The notes under the pieces are model-generated. The model was not told the origin of the DNA. It ran no database searches and saw only the letters and a program-made list of their open reading frames with translations. From NCBI GenBank assembly GCA_029959085.1, contig JARWIR010000003.1, forward strand, positions 29,775,505-29,839,504: 64,000 bases of DNA. Reading direction: 5' to 3'. Source of the stretch: Nemophila menziesii. Lineage: Eukaryota > Streptophyta > Magnoliopsida > Boraginales > Hydrophyllaceae. Below, piece by piece: positions 34,326-48,864 of the stretch (its first letter is position 1; each line of letters starts with the position of its first letter). Both the position numbers and the translations under genes were made by a program.

Positions 34326-35263
34326 ATGAGCACCAAGGAGACTAGAGCTAGTCCTTTGAGGTATGCAAGAGGTCATAGGAGAGTGCCAGCTTCTATAAGT
34401 ATTGATCTCAATCTCAATGTGGGCCCACCACCATCTGTCGGAAATCAGCAACCTGAGGGTACTTCAAGCTTATCCCATTGTCCATTTGAGCAAATGTTAT
34501 CCCTAGTTCAAGGAAGTACTAGTAATAGTATACCACCACCTAGCCCTATTGACGTTCAAGCATTTGATGATGAAGTACTCATCTCTTCTCCAAGGGCATC
34601 TGAAGAAGTATTTTTTTTCTTTCCTTGTGTTTTTATGTGTCTTGTATACTTTGATTAAAACTAATAATAGCCTATATTTCATTTTGTGACAGGCGAACAC
34701 CAGAAGGAATAGTGAAAGAGAGATTGTGGTTGATGATGATGGTGGTAAGTTAATTTTTTACCTTTATATGTATTTCGAGGGTCCTTTTCAAATATGTATA
34801 CTTATTTTATTTATTACAGAACATCCTTCTTCTCATGTTCATGCTAATGCTCGGTCTAAGCGTAGAAGAGCTTCTCCAAATCAAACAATTGACAATAGTG
34901 ATCTCTACATTAACCTAGAGGGTAGTGGAAGTAGCAGCTCCGTGGTAATTAATTAATCTGTTATATTTTATGATTCACATCTTCTCTATTTATTTATTCC
35001 AATCAGATTTTTATATTTAATGACAGAGAGAGAATGTTGTTCAGAGTGTGGCACCACCACCTCCACCACCAATAAAGGAGCCTACTTTTAACTGTCCAGT
35101 TTGCTTGAGCCCATTTGTTGAGGCTGTTTCGACCAAATGTGGTCACATTTTCTGTAAGGGCTGTATCAAAGCTGCTATATCTGCTCAACACAAATGTCCT
35201 ACTTGTAGGAAAAGGATTACTATGAGGGGGGTTATCAGGGTTTACCTTCCTACTGCAACATAA
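34326..35263 (+). CDS. RING-finger E3 ubiquitin ligase, RNF4/STUbL-like (copy B)
   Basis: Tandem duplicate of the gene at 17466, offset by 16,860 bases. Exons 34326-34607, 34693-34744, 34820-34944 and 35027-35263 keep the same splice sites, frame and 231-residue length. All eight RING metal ligands are kept. Five residues differ from copy A by my reading: Gln4 to Lys, Val91 to Ala, Phe92 to Ser, Val169 to Ile and Asp203 to Ala (inside the RING, between C199 and C210, not a ligand). I count about ten base differences in 693 coding bases, three of them silent, so there is little sign of strong protein-level constraint between copies. The function is as inferred for copy A. A matching 3' UTR intron (about 35270-35347) follows. 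Confidence 0.88.
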
Positions 35264-35347
35264 TTTAAGGTACATCTCACTTTCGCATATATCTTACTGA
35301 TGTCTTACTATTTGTTACTAAATGAGTTTTTTTTTTTGTGTAATAGG

Positions 35348-37265
35348 ATTGGTCAGTTATTAATGGCGGCCCCGGAATGCTTCTATACAAGAAGAGAGAA
35401 GGGATCGAAAGCTAAAATGGTACTGTTGGATTATAGAGGAGGTTTTTGTGAGAAATTGAAAATTGTTGTTTACCTATGCTACTTTTTTGGGTTAACTAAC
35501 AAGAGCTATGACATTTGCAAATAGTTCTTGTTAATGTTAGTTGTTTATTGTTATGATGTACTATGGTGGAAGAAATAGTCGTGTTATGGTTGACACAATT
35601 ATAAATTATGTGAATTTTATAAAATATTCTTTATGTTTGTTACAGATAAAATATGCTATAAAATTTAGCGCAAATAATTGGCTTTACTTTATTGTGTATA
35701 AATGTCAATTTTACTCCTGTGAGTCTAACTTTGACGTGCATCCTATCCTTTGAGATAGAAGTTTGCTTCTTATGTATTACTAGGTTTTCAGGTTTAATAA
35801 TTATCTTTATCCATTTTCATTTCTAGTATTTTTATCTTGAGGAACCCTTTTTGGAGGAAATTTTGTCCTTTTGTTATTTTTAGCCATATTCTTTTACTAG
35901 TAAATGTTATCTTGGGTTTATCATCTTCTCTAAGCTTTCATTTTCATAAAATCAAAGATTAATTGATTTTTTCAATTTCTTTCTTTTGCTACGTTTCTAA
36001 AAATTAAATTATGTTAAAGATTGATCCTTTTTCTCTCCTACCCCATTATCCAGGTCCTCCTTTCTCCATTTATATTTGCTAGATTATCACTATTTTTCTC
36101 ATCATTACTGTGGGGTTCTTTGCATGTCACATGTATCACTTCTCTGAGAATGGGGAAGATCTTATACATGTTAAGAGCACCTTCATGGCTCTCTTTTATC
36201 TTGGTTCTTGTTTCTTTGCATGTAATCAGTTTGGAAAATGCAATTTGGGGATAGATTGCTTCTTCTTCTATGGTATTTTCAGTTATGTCAGACTCAAGTT
36301 ATCCTCTACAAAAGAAAGATAAGGCTTTGTTAGTATCTTTTTTCTGCTACGATTCGTTGTAGAGGAATAATTTACCTTATCAAATATTGGTCTTTTCCTT
36401 TTCGTATCTCTACGTTTCTATTATGCAAGCACTTTTCTCTTGAAGATTTTGCTAAGGAGCAGTTGGAAATTTATTATTTGGAACATGTCAAACTTGATCG
36501 TTTTTTGAGATATTGGAAGGATTTTATGATCAGAGTTATCTTCTCAATACAATCAAACTCAATTGGTCCATTTTTGGTTTTCTCTTTATTGGAAATCACG
36601 GTGAAATAATCCATAAATATCAGAATGCTATTTTTAAGAACCAGCAATATTTTTTCATTAGATTTAAGGCACTTTCTCAAGAGTTGCTTGAGGCTGATTT
36701 CTTCTCTTTTTCTTAAAGCATATCTAGATTGGATTCCAGGTTTGATTTCCCATGGATCTGCAGGGTCTCGTTCATGTTTCACTTCTTATTATCAATTAAC
36801 AATGTACACTTGGAAAAAGATCTTCCTTCACCGCATGAATCTTTAAGCTGTTATATTTCTTTGATATCTGCATCTCTTATATTATATAAACCTACTTCCT
36901 ATAACTTACCAGAATAACAAGTTCTCATCAATATCGCATAATTTTCAAAACCTACATTAATATGGCTACTCCAAATAATTTTCTATGCTTGCTTTGAAAC
37001 AAAACTTCTTGTCAGAGGGGGCAGGGGATATGAAAATTTGTGTATTAGATTTGTTTATTTTTGGGTTATTAGTTAATTACATGTTGGGAAATTGTTTTTC
37101 CCCTTTGATAAAGATGTTTTGCGGTAACTATATTGATCTATATATCTGCTTTGGTTGTCTTTCTCAAATAAACATTCTGCATGTGTTTATTCTTGAGTAT
37201 CTTTACAATTTATACTTGGTGTGGGTTACTGTGATTTGTATGATGGCGTGGGGGCATTATGTGTC
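35348..37265. other. 3' UTR and intergenic DNA after RING gene B
   Basis: Duplicate of 18486-20400. It has small indels relative to A but no recognisable gene. Confidence 0.4.
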
Positions 37266-37696
37266 TTGGGTTTGGTAGGTAAGGAAGAAAACTAAGGCAT
37301 GGTGGCCGATTGCAGAGATCGTTGGTCTTAAGATTATTGATACAAAAATATTTATCACAAAGTTCGTTGGCGAAAAAATAGTTGACACAATTGGCTATAT
37401 AAGATAGTTGGCACAAAGATTGTTGGCGCATAGGCTATTAGCCTTAGTACCTTTGGCACCATGATGGTGATGGGAAAACGTGGGTGCGATGGTAAGAACT
37501 TGGTCTTGATGGAGGAATTTGAGGATAATAAAAAAATTTACTTTTGTGGTGGGATAATTGTTATGGACGTTTAGAGAATGGGTGGTGCGGTATTCACGAT
37601 TGATGAGATGTGAGTACTCGGGGGCTCCTTTGAAGGAAAGTGTTCCTCCACACATGGTTGAGGATGGCACCCGATCCCGTAATGCGGTCGGAAGGG
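37266..37696 (+). other. LINE 5' region with KIVG-like repeats (copy B)
   Basis: Duplicate of 20400-20823, with the same short GTTGGC-centred repeats before the endonuclease start. Confidence 0.4.
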
Positions 37697-40600
37697 ATGG
37701 ATAGCTTGCTTGTTTGGAACTGTGAAGGGGCTAGGGCCCCCTTGACAAGGAAGTCGTTTAAAGCCCTAGTTCGTAAAAATAATGTTGCTTTTGTGTACTT
37801 GTTGGAAAGTAGGTTAAGTAAAAATATCTTAAATCTTGTTCCCATTTTAATTTTTTTGAATAACTCTTTTGTAGTAGATCTTGTAGGAAGATGATTAGGT
37901 CCGGGGGCATACTACTCCTTTGGAAAGACTCCATGTATGTATCTGTTATGTTATCGTGTCAAAGTTATGTAATTGCTGAAGTTTTTAATATAATGGTAGT
38001 TCGTGGTATTTATTATGTGTTCATGCTCCTAGTAGTGATGGTGAGAGAATCAAGTTATGCCAAATACTTACTAAAAAAATAAATCAACTTGATAAACTGA
38101 ATATTATTATTGGTGAATTTAATGACATCTCCAACTTTTTCGAGAAACAAGAGAAAAAGTCACCAAACTTGGACAGAATTCTTAAACTTAACGAGTTTAT
38201 CAATTCTAATCATCTTGTGGACATGCCTAGCAAGGGGTGTCACTAAACCAAGAATAATCGACGATGTAATGATGATAATATTAAGGAAAGACTTGACAGT
38301 GCTCTTACGAGTATGAATTGGTGTGCCTCGTTCCCAAATGATATGCCTAAGGTTCCCTCGGTTGTGGGGTCGGATCATTCACCGCTGATTTTATTTCGTG
38401 ATATCAAAAAAGAGAAGTTTAATAAATATTTTATCTTTGAGTCCAGATGGTTAAAACCTACCCAGTGTCAAGAGGTTGTTAAAGGTAATTGGAGTAATAA
38501 ATTTAAGCGTGATAGCATTACTGATTTCTGTAATAAAAGGGATGTTACCTGTTTAGCCCTTAAAGGCTGGAGTCGGGTTACATTTTTCAATAATAGAAAG
38601 AGAATTGATGAATTACAGGAGGAGCTGAAAGCTATTAACAATGAGCCGGTATCAGGAGAGAACTAAATAAGAGAAGCAAGTATCAAAAACTATATTGAAG
38701 AGCTGTGGAAATTGGAAGAGATATACTGGAAAGATAGAGCGCATGATCTGTTATTACAAAAAGGAGATAAAAATACTAAGTATTTTTTTTTGCTAAAACT
38801 ATGAAAAGAAGGAAAGATAATAGAATTTGTGCCATTACGAACAAAAATGATGAATGGACTGATAATTTGAAGGAACTCAATGAGATCATTCCAGATTACT
38901 ACGTTAATCTGTTTAAAGAAACCCTGACATCGGACCCCAATGAAATTACACAATATATACCGTCAAAAGTAACTTCTGCTATGAACGAAGGACTTACATT
39001 ATCTCCAAGTATGGAAGAAATTAGAAAAGTCGTGTTGGATATGTCAGGTTCTAAAACTCCTGGCCCCTATAGCCCACCTGGGAAATTCTATCATGTGTTT
39101 TGGGAATTTATTATAAAAGGATATCTTTGGCTTTGTTAAATATTTATTCAATTTTAATATGGATATTGGTCGAATTAATGATTTGGTAATCACACTTATT
39201 CCCAAAGGTACAAGCAATGAATCAATCAAAGATTATAGGACCATCTCGTGCGCTAATTTCTGTTATAAAATTATTGCTAATATTCTTGCCTCTAGACTTC
39301 AACCATTTATGGATGAAATTATCTCGCCCACACAGGCTGCATTTATCGAAGGCATAAATATCCAAGATAATATCTTGATTACTCAAGAGGTGTCATACTT
39401 TCTTAATACAAAAAGGATATCAAAGAAGAATTATGCGGCGGTCAAAGTTGAAATGGAGAAAGCTCATGAGTAGGTGAATTGGAATTTTCTTTGTAAGACT
39501 ATGCGTGCCCTTGGTTTTAGTGAGAAATGGATTGGCTGGATCTATAATTGTATGTCGTCGTGTTCTTTCCAAATTAAAGTTAAATGTCAACGTCTCAAAA
39601 AATTCAAACCAGAGCAAGGTCTTAGACAAGGTGATCCGTTATCTCCTCTGCCCTTTTCTCTTCTAACTAAGAGCCTTATTAGTCTTATTAACCATCAGTG
39701 TAGAAGTGGTTCAATTAAAAATATTTTGATTACAAGACAGTGTCCTAAGTTAACTCACATCTTGTTTGCTGATGATGCTCTTTTCTTTATTATTATTAAT
39801 CAAAAGGAAATTGAAACTTTTCAAAATCTACTACGCGATTATTGTACTGCCTCCGGTCAACGTATTAATCTTCATAAATGAGCTATGGTCTTCTGTAAAA
39901 ACACTTCAGAATCTGTCAGAACGGAGATATCTCATAAACTTAATACAGGGATAACAAAGGATTTGGGTAAAAATCTGGGGGTTCCTTTGACTATAAAAAG
40001 AGCTAAAAGTGATAATCTGAATTATATAAAAGATAGATTGTTGTCTAAATCAGCTAGTTGGGTGGCTAGCTTACTTTCGGAAGGTAGGAAAGAGGTTCTC
40101 ATTAAAGCAGTATTACATGCTATTCCGAACTACGCAATGTCTGTTTCTAAGTTCCCTAAAAAATTTTGTAAGAAGCTATCGAGTATTAATTCTTACTTTT
40201 TGCGGGATGCAGGAAATAAAAATAAAATTCATTGAGTTGCTTGTATGAAAATGACTAGATTAAAAAAAATCGGTGGGCTTGGATTTATGGAGTTCCACAA
40301 AATGAATATTGCTATGCTTGCGACTCAAGCCTGGAGGCTTATTAATAACCCGAATTCTTTCGCGACTCAAGTCTTAAAAGCGATTTACTCTCCAAAATGT
40401 GAGTTATGGGATGCTAAATTATCTAAAAAAAGTCATAGAGCTGGGAAAGTAATTAAGAGTATACAATTTCTTAAAAAACATGTTGTTTGGCAAATTAGTA
40501 ATGGATCAAATATCAATGTTTCGAATCATTGTTGGATTAGTAAAGGTATTTTGCTGCAGAAACCAAACGATTATCCGATCAATGTGGTTAATGAGCTTTT

Positions 40601-41535
40601 TAACGACACGGGATGCAGATGGAATAAAGAGATGGTGTACATATTTTTTCCGCTTATTTTATCTAAAATCATTGAGAGAATTCTTATTTTCTAGAATAAT
40701 TACGAAGATAAGATTATTTGGCTATATAATAAGAATGGTGAATATTCTACCAAGTCAGGTTATCATGCTCTGGTTGACGAGGAGATGGAATCTGAAGCTC
40801 AACCATCGACCATTGGTGAAGCTAATAAGAGTTTACTTTGGAATATTATTTGGAATTCTAATGTGCCATCAAAAATCAAAAAGTCCTGTTGGAGAGTCTA
40901 CAACAATGTTGTTCCTGTGAAAATAATCTGAAAAAGAAAAGATGCTTAAATAATGATATATGTGAATGGTGTGAAATAAAATAAGGATCAATCATCTCAT
41001 GCTTAAATATCCATTTAGTATTATGGTTCGGCTCTGTCACCTCTTCAAATTGAAATTGATACGGACATGACGGAAAGTTTCTCGGATTGGCTTATGCGAA
41101 TTGTCATGGTATACTCTAAAAACGGGTGGGAGGAGAAGCTTGTGATTGCTTTATTCTTATCATTATGTAGAATATGTGGAAAGAAAGAATGAAGTGCTTT
41201 CATGAGGTAAAAAATGGAGCGCTAAAAATATATTAGATAATTCTAAAGATCTTATATATAGATTATTTGGGTCCTGTAATGACAAGAATGGACAAGATAG
41301 AAAAATAAGTGTTTGGATGTGTGATGCCTCTTTCACAAATAATAAGGAACCAGCTGCGATTGCCGTTATAGGCATTGATAAATTAGGAACTATTATCCGG
41401 AAGTTTAATATAAGTTGTAAAGTTAAAAAATTCATTGAAGGGGAAGCATGGGCCATGTTAATGGATATAAGGCTGACTAAAGACCTTTCGGTTTTATTTT
41501 ACTCTGACAACCTTGAATTAATTCAAGGAGTTTCT
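37697..41535 (+). pseudogene. L1-like LINE ORF2 (copy B), broken and 3'-truncated
   Basis: Same domain order as copy A: endonuclease from 37697, its end at about 38375 (SDHSPL), reverse transcriptase 39159-39880 (QGLRQGDPL, FADDALFF near 39770), post-RT domain 40245-40920 with the RVT zinc-tail region (YSTKSGYHAL), then RNase H to 41535. It is cut within RNase H after YSDNLELIQG. It has an extra stop (TAG) after EMEKAHE at about 39473, shared with copy C but not with A. The catalytic Glu-for-Asp and the stops after INLHK (39879) and NKIH (about 40233) match copy A. The 3' cut is a deletion with TTTCT at both edges. Confidence 0.92.
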
Positions 41536-42120
41536 ATTTAAATGGATACATATCCACATTAATACACACACATATCCCAAACAAAAAGAAAACAATTTTC
41601 TTAAACAAATAACCCTAATTATGAAGAACATAGAAATAAACTTTAATTACTTGGGGGATTAATATCACAAAATTAGAAAATTTTGGAAGAGAATATTAAT
41701 ATTGAAAAATAGGAGTGAAATTTATCACAATAGAAAAGACAATGGAGAAAAAAGTTAAAACCTAAAAACAGAAGATAAAATTGGTCGCAAATAATATACA
41801 TATGAACCATACAATTATTTATCTATAATTAAAAGATATGACGTATTTAGCATTTTAGATTTCCATATAAACCAAAATCGTCTTTTTAGATCTTGTAGTA
41901 TAAGTTCTTTTCTCCTATACTTTTTATTTACCATGGAGAATAAGAATTAGAAACGTTTGGTGAGATGATGCAATCACTTTATATTTTATTGGGAACATTT
42001 TGATTTTTACTATAGCAATAGACTGTGGTAGTAGATCGATGTGATAGTTATTAGATATAATTGTCTAGGGTTTATTGAATGTAAGGTTTTCAATAATGGA
42101 GCCTTTACAGTACAAATGAA
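41536..42120. repeat. Left arm of the diverged direct repeat (B/C interval)
   Basis: Duplicate of 25700-26325, with an internal loss of about 40 bases near 41980. The right arm is at about 45490-46090. Confidence 0.65.
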
Positions 42121-44715
42121 CATGTGTAGTATACACCAAATCAGCATAGGAATACCTTTAAGTAACAATTCTATTTATCCTTTGTCTATCTCTGGTTAAC
42201 TGATAATCATGAAGCTCCCCTATTGATGACTCACTGAGTTGTACTGGTTGTTCACTTCCCCAGGCTCGTTACATCCTCAGGGTCACCAGTTGGATCTGCA
42301 TTCAAATGATCAGCTACAGTTTAGGGCTCCACCTCAAGCTCTAATCCCACCGTTTGACTTAATGGTTCATGATGAGCATCATTACCTTCAACCTCATGAA
42401 CTTTACAAGGAAAAGTTAGTTCATCAAAGATTACATCACTACTACAGATATTTTTGATGCCTCTAGCATCTCTTTCCCATAACATATAACCCTTAACACC
42501 ATGTTGTTGTTGATAACCCAACATAATGCATTTAATGGACCTATGGTCCAGCTTCCCATCCTTAGTATGGGCATAACCAGCACACCCAAACACTCGCAAA
42601 TGTTGCAAATTTGGTTTAGACCCTTTCCAAACCTCCAAGGAAGTTTTAAAGTGAAGTGTCCTATTTGGACTCCTGTTTACCAAATAAGTTACATCATACA
42701 AAGCCTCACCCCAAAAAGTTTTTGGTAACCTGAATGTAAAGATCATGCACCTTACCTTTTCAAGTAAAGTCCTATTCATTATTTCTACAACCCCATTCTG
42801 CTAGGGTGTATGCCTAACAGTTCTATGCCTAAGTATGCCATTTTCTTTACAGTCTGAATCAAATTCCACATTACAAAATTCTAGGCCTTTATCAGTTCTA
42901 AGGACTTTTTAAACCAAGCCAGTTTGTTTTTCTTGTAAAGATTTCCATTCTTTAATTATATAAAAAGTTTAATCTTTAGATTTTAACAAGAATGTCAAAA
43001 CTTTTCTACTGTAATCATCCACAAGGGACAAAAAATATTTAGAATTTCCATGGGCATCTACTTTCTCAGGCCCCAAAGGTCAGTATGCACATATTTTAAA
43101 CACTTTTGGGACTTATGAACCCTTGGGGAAAACTTCATCCTATGTTGTTTACCCAAAACACAAGTCTCACAAAAAGTTAGGGTACTTACAGTATCTTTGC
43201 CAAACATACCTTGCTTGTTTAGCACATTGATCCCTTGGAGACTCATGCGCCCTAACCTCAAATGCCATTTCACAGTAGCATCCTGAGATGAATTATTAGT
43301 AACATGTTTTGTGCAAGCAGATAAGTGAGAACCATCTAACACATAGAGGCCATCAATTTTATACTAGTCAAGAGCAACTTAGAGTTCTTATAAACATGCA
43401 AAATACCATTCTCAACTTCAGATACACAACCTAAATCATGTAAAGCACCCAGAGAAATTAAGTTTCTTTTCAGTTCAGGGATAAACCTAACATTAGTCAG
43501 AATAATTCGTGTACCATGATTCAATTTAAAATCAATTTTGCTTATGCCTTTAACATCACAAGTATGATCATGGCCCATGTATACAGTTTCATTGCAAGAC
43601 TCAATAAGGTCATGAAATAGTTCAACATTGGGGCACATATGAAAGGTACAACCAGAATCAAGAATCCCACTATCACTATTAGACAAACTAGCAACAATCA
43701 GTACTTCATATACAACATCTACACTAGGCATGCATGCAACATTAGATTCATTATTCACGTAATTCAACTTTTTTTTCAATTTAAAACTATTTTTCTTTAA
43801 GTTTCCAACCTTTCCAGAATGAAAAAATTTCTAGGTTTCTTTACCTTTAATGTTTTCTTATTTATTTTAACCTTAACAGGCTCAGGGATCAAGGCAGACT
43901 CAATTCTTTTTACAAACATATTTTCACCAGTTTTTTAAGAGACTTAAGTTCATTTTCTCTAGTTTTTAAAGCAGTCACTACTCGATCATATTCAGGATTA
44001 GATGTAGCATATTAAAATACATCCTTGACAACTTGGAAAGAATCGGGAGTAGTTTTTAACAGAATCATGCATTTACTAGTATCATCTAATGCCATAGAAG
44101 TACACTTAAACACAAGACACATCTTAGAGAACTCATCTAGGTTTTCATCAATAGAATTAGAACCATCCATTTTATAGTTAAACAAAGAACCTTTCAAGAA
44201 AAGAAGATTAGGGAGAGACTTATTAGAATAAAGATATTCAAGTTTACCCCACAACTCAAAAGCTGTCTCAACACCATCTACCTGTCATATTAGAAAGGCA
44301 GATATATTCAAGAAGAGGATGTTATATGCTTCTTCATTAATTGATTCTTCATTCTCGATATCGCCGTCACGCCATACTTTAATGTCCGCTATTAACGCAC
44401 TTCCTACCTAATGATGATATAACAAGACTTTCATCTTTTTTTTCCAAGCACCAAAATCCATTTCCCATCGAATACCGACATATCAATACGAGTTGAAGTC
44501 ATCATTGTAGGGTATTATTCAAGGGAACTAAGATATAGAGAGACATAACCCTCTTTTAAACAATCAAAAAACATGTGGTTTGATTTTGGAAACCCTAAGA
44601 TCTCCAAAAAAACCAAAATTTCCCGATAAACCCTAAATTATAAAAGACCCAGATCTGAAAGACCCAATAACGTTTTAAACGAATCGAAAACGATTTTAGT
44701 AAGTCCTGATACCAC
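42121..44715 (-). pseudogene. Minus-strand copia gag-protease-integrase fragment (B/C interval)
   Basis: The best-kept copy of this element. From right to left it shows: leader and gag start (about 44450-44324), gag at 44012-44254 (WGKLEYLYSNKSLPNLLFLK), protease at 43336-43779 with the DSGCTFHMCP active-site box, GAG-pre-integrase (WHLRLGRMSLQG, FCETCVLGKQHRMK) and integrase start (YVHTDLWG) at 43058-43290, a decayed integrase core, and a 152-residue integrase C-terminal block at 42321-42779 (MNRTLLEKV, KTFWGEALYDVTYL, LRVFGCAGYAH). A stop replaces Gln in the HTP-x-QNG motif. Reverse transcriptase and RNase H are missing. The primer-binding site is at about 44705-44714, next to the LTR. Confidence 0.9.
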
Positions 44716-45414
<699 letters not shown>

Positions 45415-46691
45415 AGACCAACATTATGAAAAATATAATATCTCACATATCAACACATACCTATAGATTACCTAGTTATATCCACTCTTAAACAATATAT
45501 ACATTAGATACATACCCACCATAACAGTGATTATGGTTTCGTTTTGTGTATACCCAGTATTCAATTAGTATCTATCATTTCTGAAGAATATAGATCTAAA
45601 GTTTCATTGCTTGGAGTATTACTATCACAAAATCAAAAAAATTGGAAGAGGATATTAGTATTGAAAGACAGCGGTGAAACTTATCATAATAGAGAAGACA
45701 ATGATGAAAAAAGAAAAAACCTAAAAATAGGAGATTGAATTTGTCACAAATTATAGATATAATAGATCATACAACTATGTATCCATAATTAAAAGATATT
45801 ATGTATTTAGAATTTTGGAAATACATATAAACCAAAATCGTCTTTGTATCATACAGTATGAGTTCTTCTCTCCTATATTTATTTATCTATTATGGCGATC
45901 AACGTTTGACAATCACTTTGATGGGTAGGTTCCATAGATCACTTAATGATTAGGTATTTAACTGGTAATTTTTTGATTTTTACTATAGTATAGATTATGG
46001 TAGGATATATATGTGATACTTATTAAATATAATTGTCTAGGGTTTATTGAATGTAAGGTTTTCAAATATAGAGACTTTACAATAAAAAATGAATATGTGT
46101 ATTCGAACGTTCTAATAGATAACGATTTTCTATTCAAGTGCATATGATTTGTAGACAAGGTTAGTCATAATGATGCTTTCAATTCCAAAATGGAATCGTA
46201 TACAATATATTTCCTTGTCATCAATGGTTTCACAATTAATGAATTAGGGTTCAGAAATCTTAATTAGTATATTTCCTTGTCAATGAAGGTTTCTCGATCA
46301 ATGGAATAGGGCTTAGAAATCTCAAGGTATTTATGATCGATATTATTATCCTTAAAAGAGAAGATATTAAGGGGTTTTGCCTGACCTTCGTATATATCTA
46401 CAAAATCTTTCATATAGAATTTATTGAGTATATCCAATACAAGATTGATAAGTTACTGGGTGATTAAGATAGCATGTTTCCTCGTGTTAACAAAATCTGG
46501 TAGTGATTTTGGATATGGGATAATGTAATGATAGTTTGTGTTCTCGACTAGGTTTATTATTTGGTAAGTTTGGTACTGTAATAGTTTATATTTGTTACCA
46601 TAGTTGTTCAATACTCGTGGTGGTATGATTATCCACGATAAGTGTGAGATGAAAATATTAACCATTGGATTAAATTTGCTTGTATTGGTAA
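45415..46691. other. Flank between copia LTR and copy C, no gene seen
   Basis: Near-identical duplicate of 9248-10526, including the 62-bp-period repeat (about 46205-46320) and the right arm of the diverged direct repeat. Confidence 0.6.
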
Positions 46692-48304
46692 ATAAATTTT
46701 GGATTTCTAAGTAATTTTAAGAAATCACGAGATCCACACAACCCAACTTAAATTATGGTTTCATACTTTTCTCTACTCTACACATATCGTAATACCATAT
46801 TGATGTTTATTCACTCATGTTAGATGTATATGAAGCTTACATTTATACATTATACCATCCCTAAAGACCCATACCCGTCCCTTTTCAAACATTCACATAT
46901 TCAATCTTGATTAGTTGGATGTTCTTACAATACACTAAAGTTGTTGTTCAAGCAAAACATATTGATGGATTTCTTCTTCTTGCCAAAAAAAATCACCAGC
47001 AAAAGGGTAATTGTGACTATTTTCTATTGGAATCTTAGAGAAATATTGAGTATTCAAAATAATGTGACCAATGATGTGATCCTTCCTAATCACTATGATT
47101 ATGAGAATATAGGTTTGTAGCCCAGTTAGATAGTCTAGAATAGGAACACTGTTATTATGAGAATACAGTTTTGTTTTGTTATAAGTGTGGATATCTAAGA
47201 CATAGTCAAAGTCATCGTGAAACACTAATTCTAATCTAATATGGAAATACTGAAGAAACGATTTACATGATAAAACCATAATGGATTTAGACTAACACCT
47301 CAAATCACTTATCATGTAATGTGAACAAGTTTATTTATGTCTAGAAACAAGTTTTGGGCAGTGTTAAAGAAATTCAATCAAGTTGTGAGTGAGTACATGT
47401 TTAAGGAAGAAAATTTGACATGTGTGATTACCTCGAGTCTAGTGGGAGAAACTTAGTTATCCTTGTCTTATACATTTTTCAGTAATCTATTAGATGAAAC
47501 CAAGAGAACTCTATCACAAAATTTGACATGAAAAACCTTTTCAGACACACCCTTTTTCTTATAATTCAAATTGATAAGGACCAAAATCAAAGGAAACTTG
47601 GTTTGTCACATTTGAAGAAATACTCTAAAGTTATGTGATGCTTTATTATAAAGACAAATTAAAAACACCATTATCTCACAAATATAAGTTTGATCGATTG
47701 TGATCCCATGTCTGAGCTTAGAGATGGAAGAAATGAAGAAGATACCATACTCGCCAGTCATTATGAGTTTCAGGTACGCCCAAGTCTGTTTAAGTCTAGG
47801 CATAACATCTGTCATTGGCATGCTAGCCCGGTATATTAGCAAACCTGATGTTTCACTCATGAAGGTTGTTAAAAGAGTGACGAGTTACTTAAAGATGAAC
47901 AAGACTACAAGTTTACTTTTAAAATTATGTTCAAAGTGAAGTTTTTACACGATTTTAGATTATGTCGTATGGTTGAGTAACTTCTTCACAAATATATATC
48001 CCAATGGGAAATTATTGCCCTGCATGGAAATGCCATGTGATATGTTGTCACGACAAAGCGACAAATTTAATTTAAATAAATGATAAGAATTTGTCAAAGT
48101 CAAAGAACATTGAAGTCAAATATCTTTCCATGAAAGAGGGTGTACAAAATTGACATATAGAAATAAAGCATGTACAAATGGAATTCAATCTCGCCGCTTT
48201 ACTCACCAATGTTTTACCTCCATCTACTTTTAAGTGCTTAATAGCAAATATGGGATTCCAACAAAAATGGTTGGTACAGAAACTACGCAGAGCTACATAC
48301 ATTT
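46692..48304 (+). pseudogene. Decayed plus-strand copia gag-pol remnant (copy C)
   Basis: Third copy of the block at 10527 and 27477, with the same broken zinc knuckle, RNase H block (47700-47939) and C-terminal end (about 48090-48300). Confidence 0.75.
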
Positions 48305-48744
48305 TATCTAATAATTGTGATTATCAAATATAACCTTACTGAATATACCAGTGACCTATGTACAAGCATTTGTATTCCAATGCTTGTTTAAGGACTTATA
48401 TTTCTCTTAATACATATGAAATTCCAATTTATTTCATCGGCAATGTAATGAAGGTTAGTTCATGGGAATCATGGTAACCTATATTTATTGTATTATATAC
48501 TAGGAAGTATGAGTGCTCATAAATCTGGACGGCTCGCAAAACCGCACAAAACTGGCCCAATATACACGTATTTTTTAGTGGGCCAATAATATTTTGTGGG
48601 TTAGGTCCGGTCCTTAGTTATGGACGAGCGCGCAACGCCCGACTCAAATAATTCGTCATTTAGTGGATTTTTTATAACTTATGTAATATATATTATATAC
48701 ACACAATAGACACAGATACAAGACTTCTTATAAGAAATGTAGCA

Positions 48745-48746
<2 letters not shown>

Positions 48747-48782
<36 letters not shown>
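48747..48782. repeat. CT microsatellite (copy C)
   Basis: About 35 bases, the shortest of the three homologous tracts. Confidence 0.93.
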
Positions 48783-48784
<2 letters not shown>

Positions 48785-48864
48785 GGGTACACTAAAAACC
48801 TTAACCCCGACTCTACACCTTACACCCATTTATTCAATCTCATATTCTATCTCTTTATATCACT

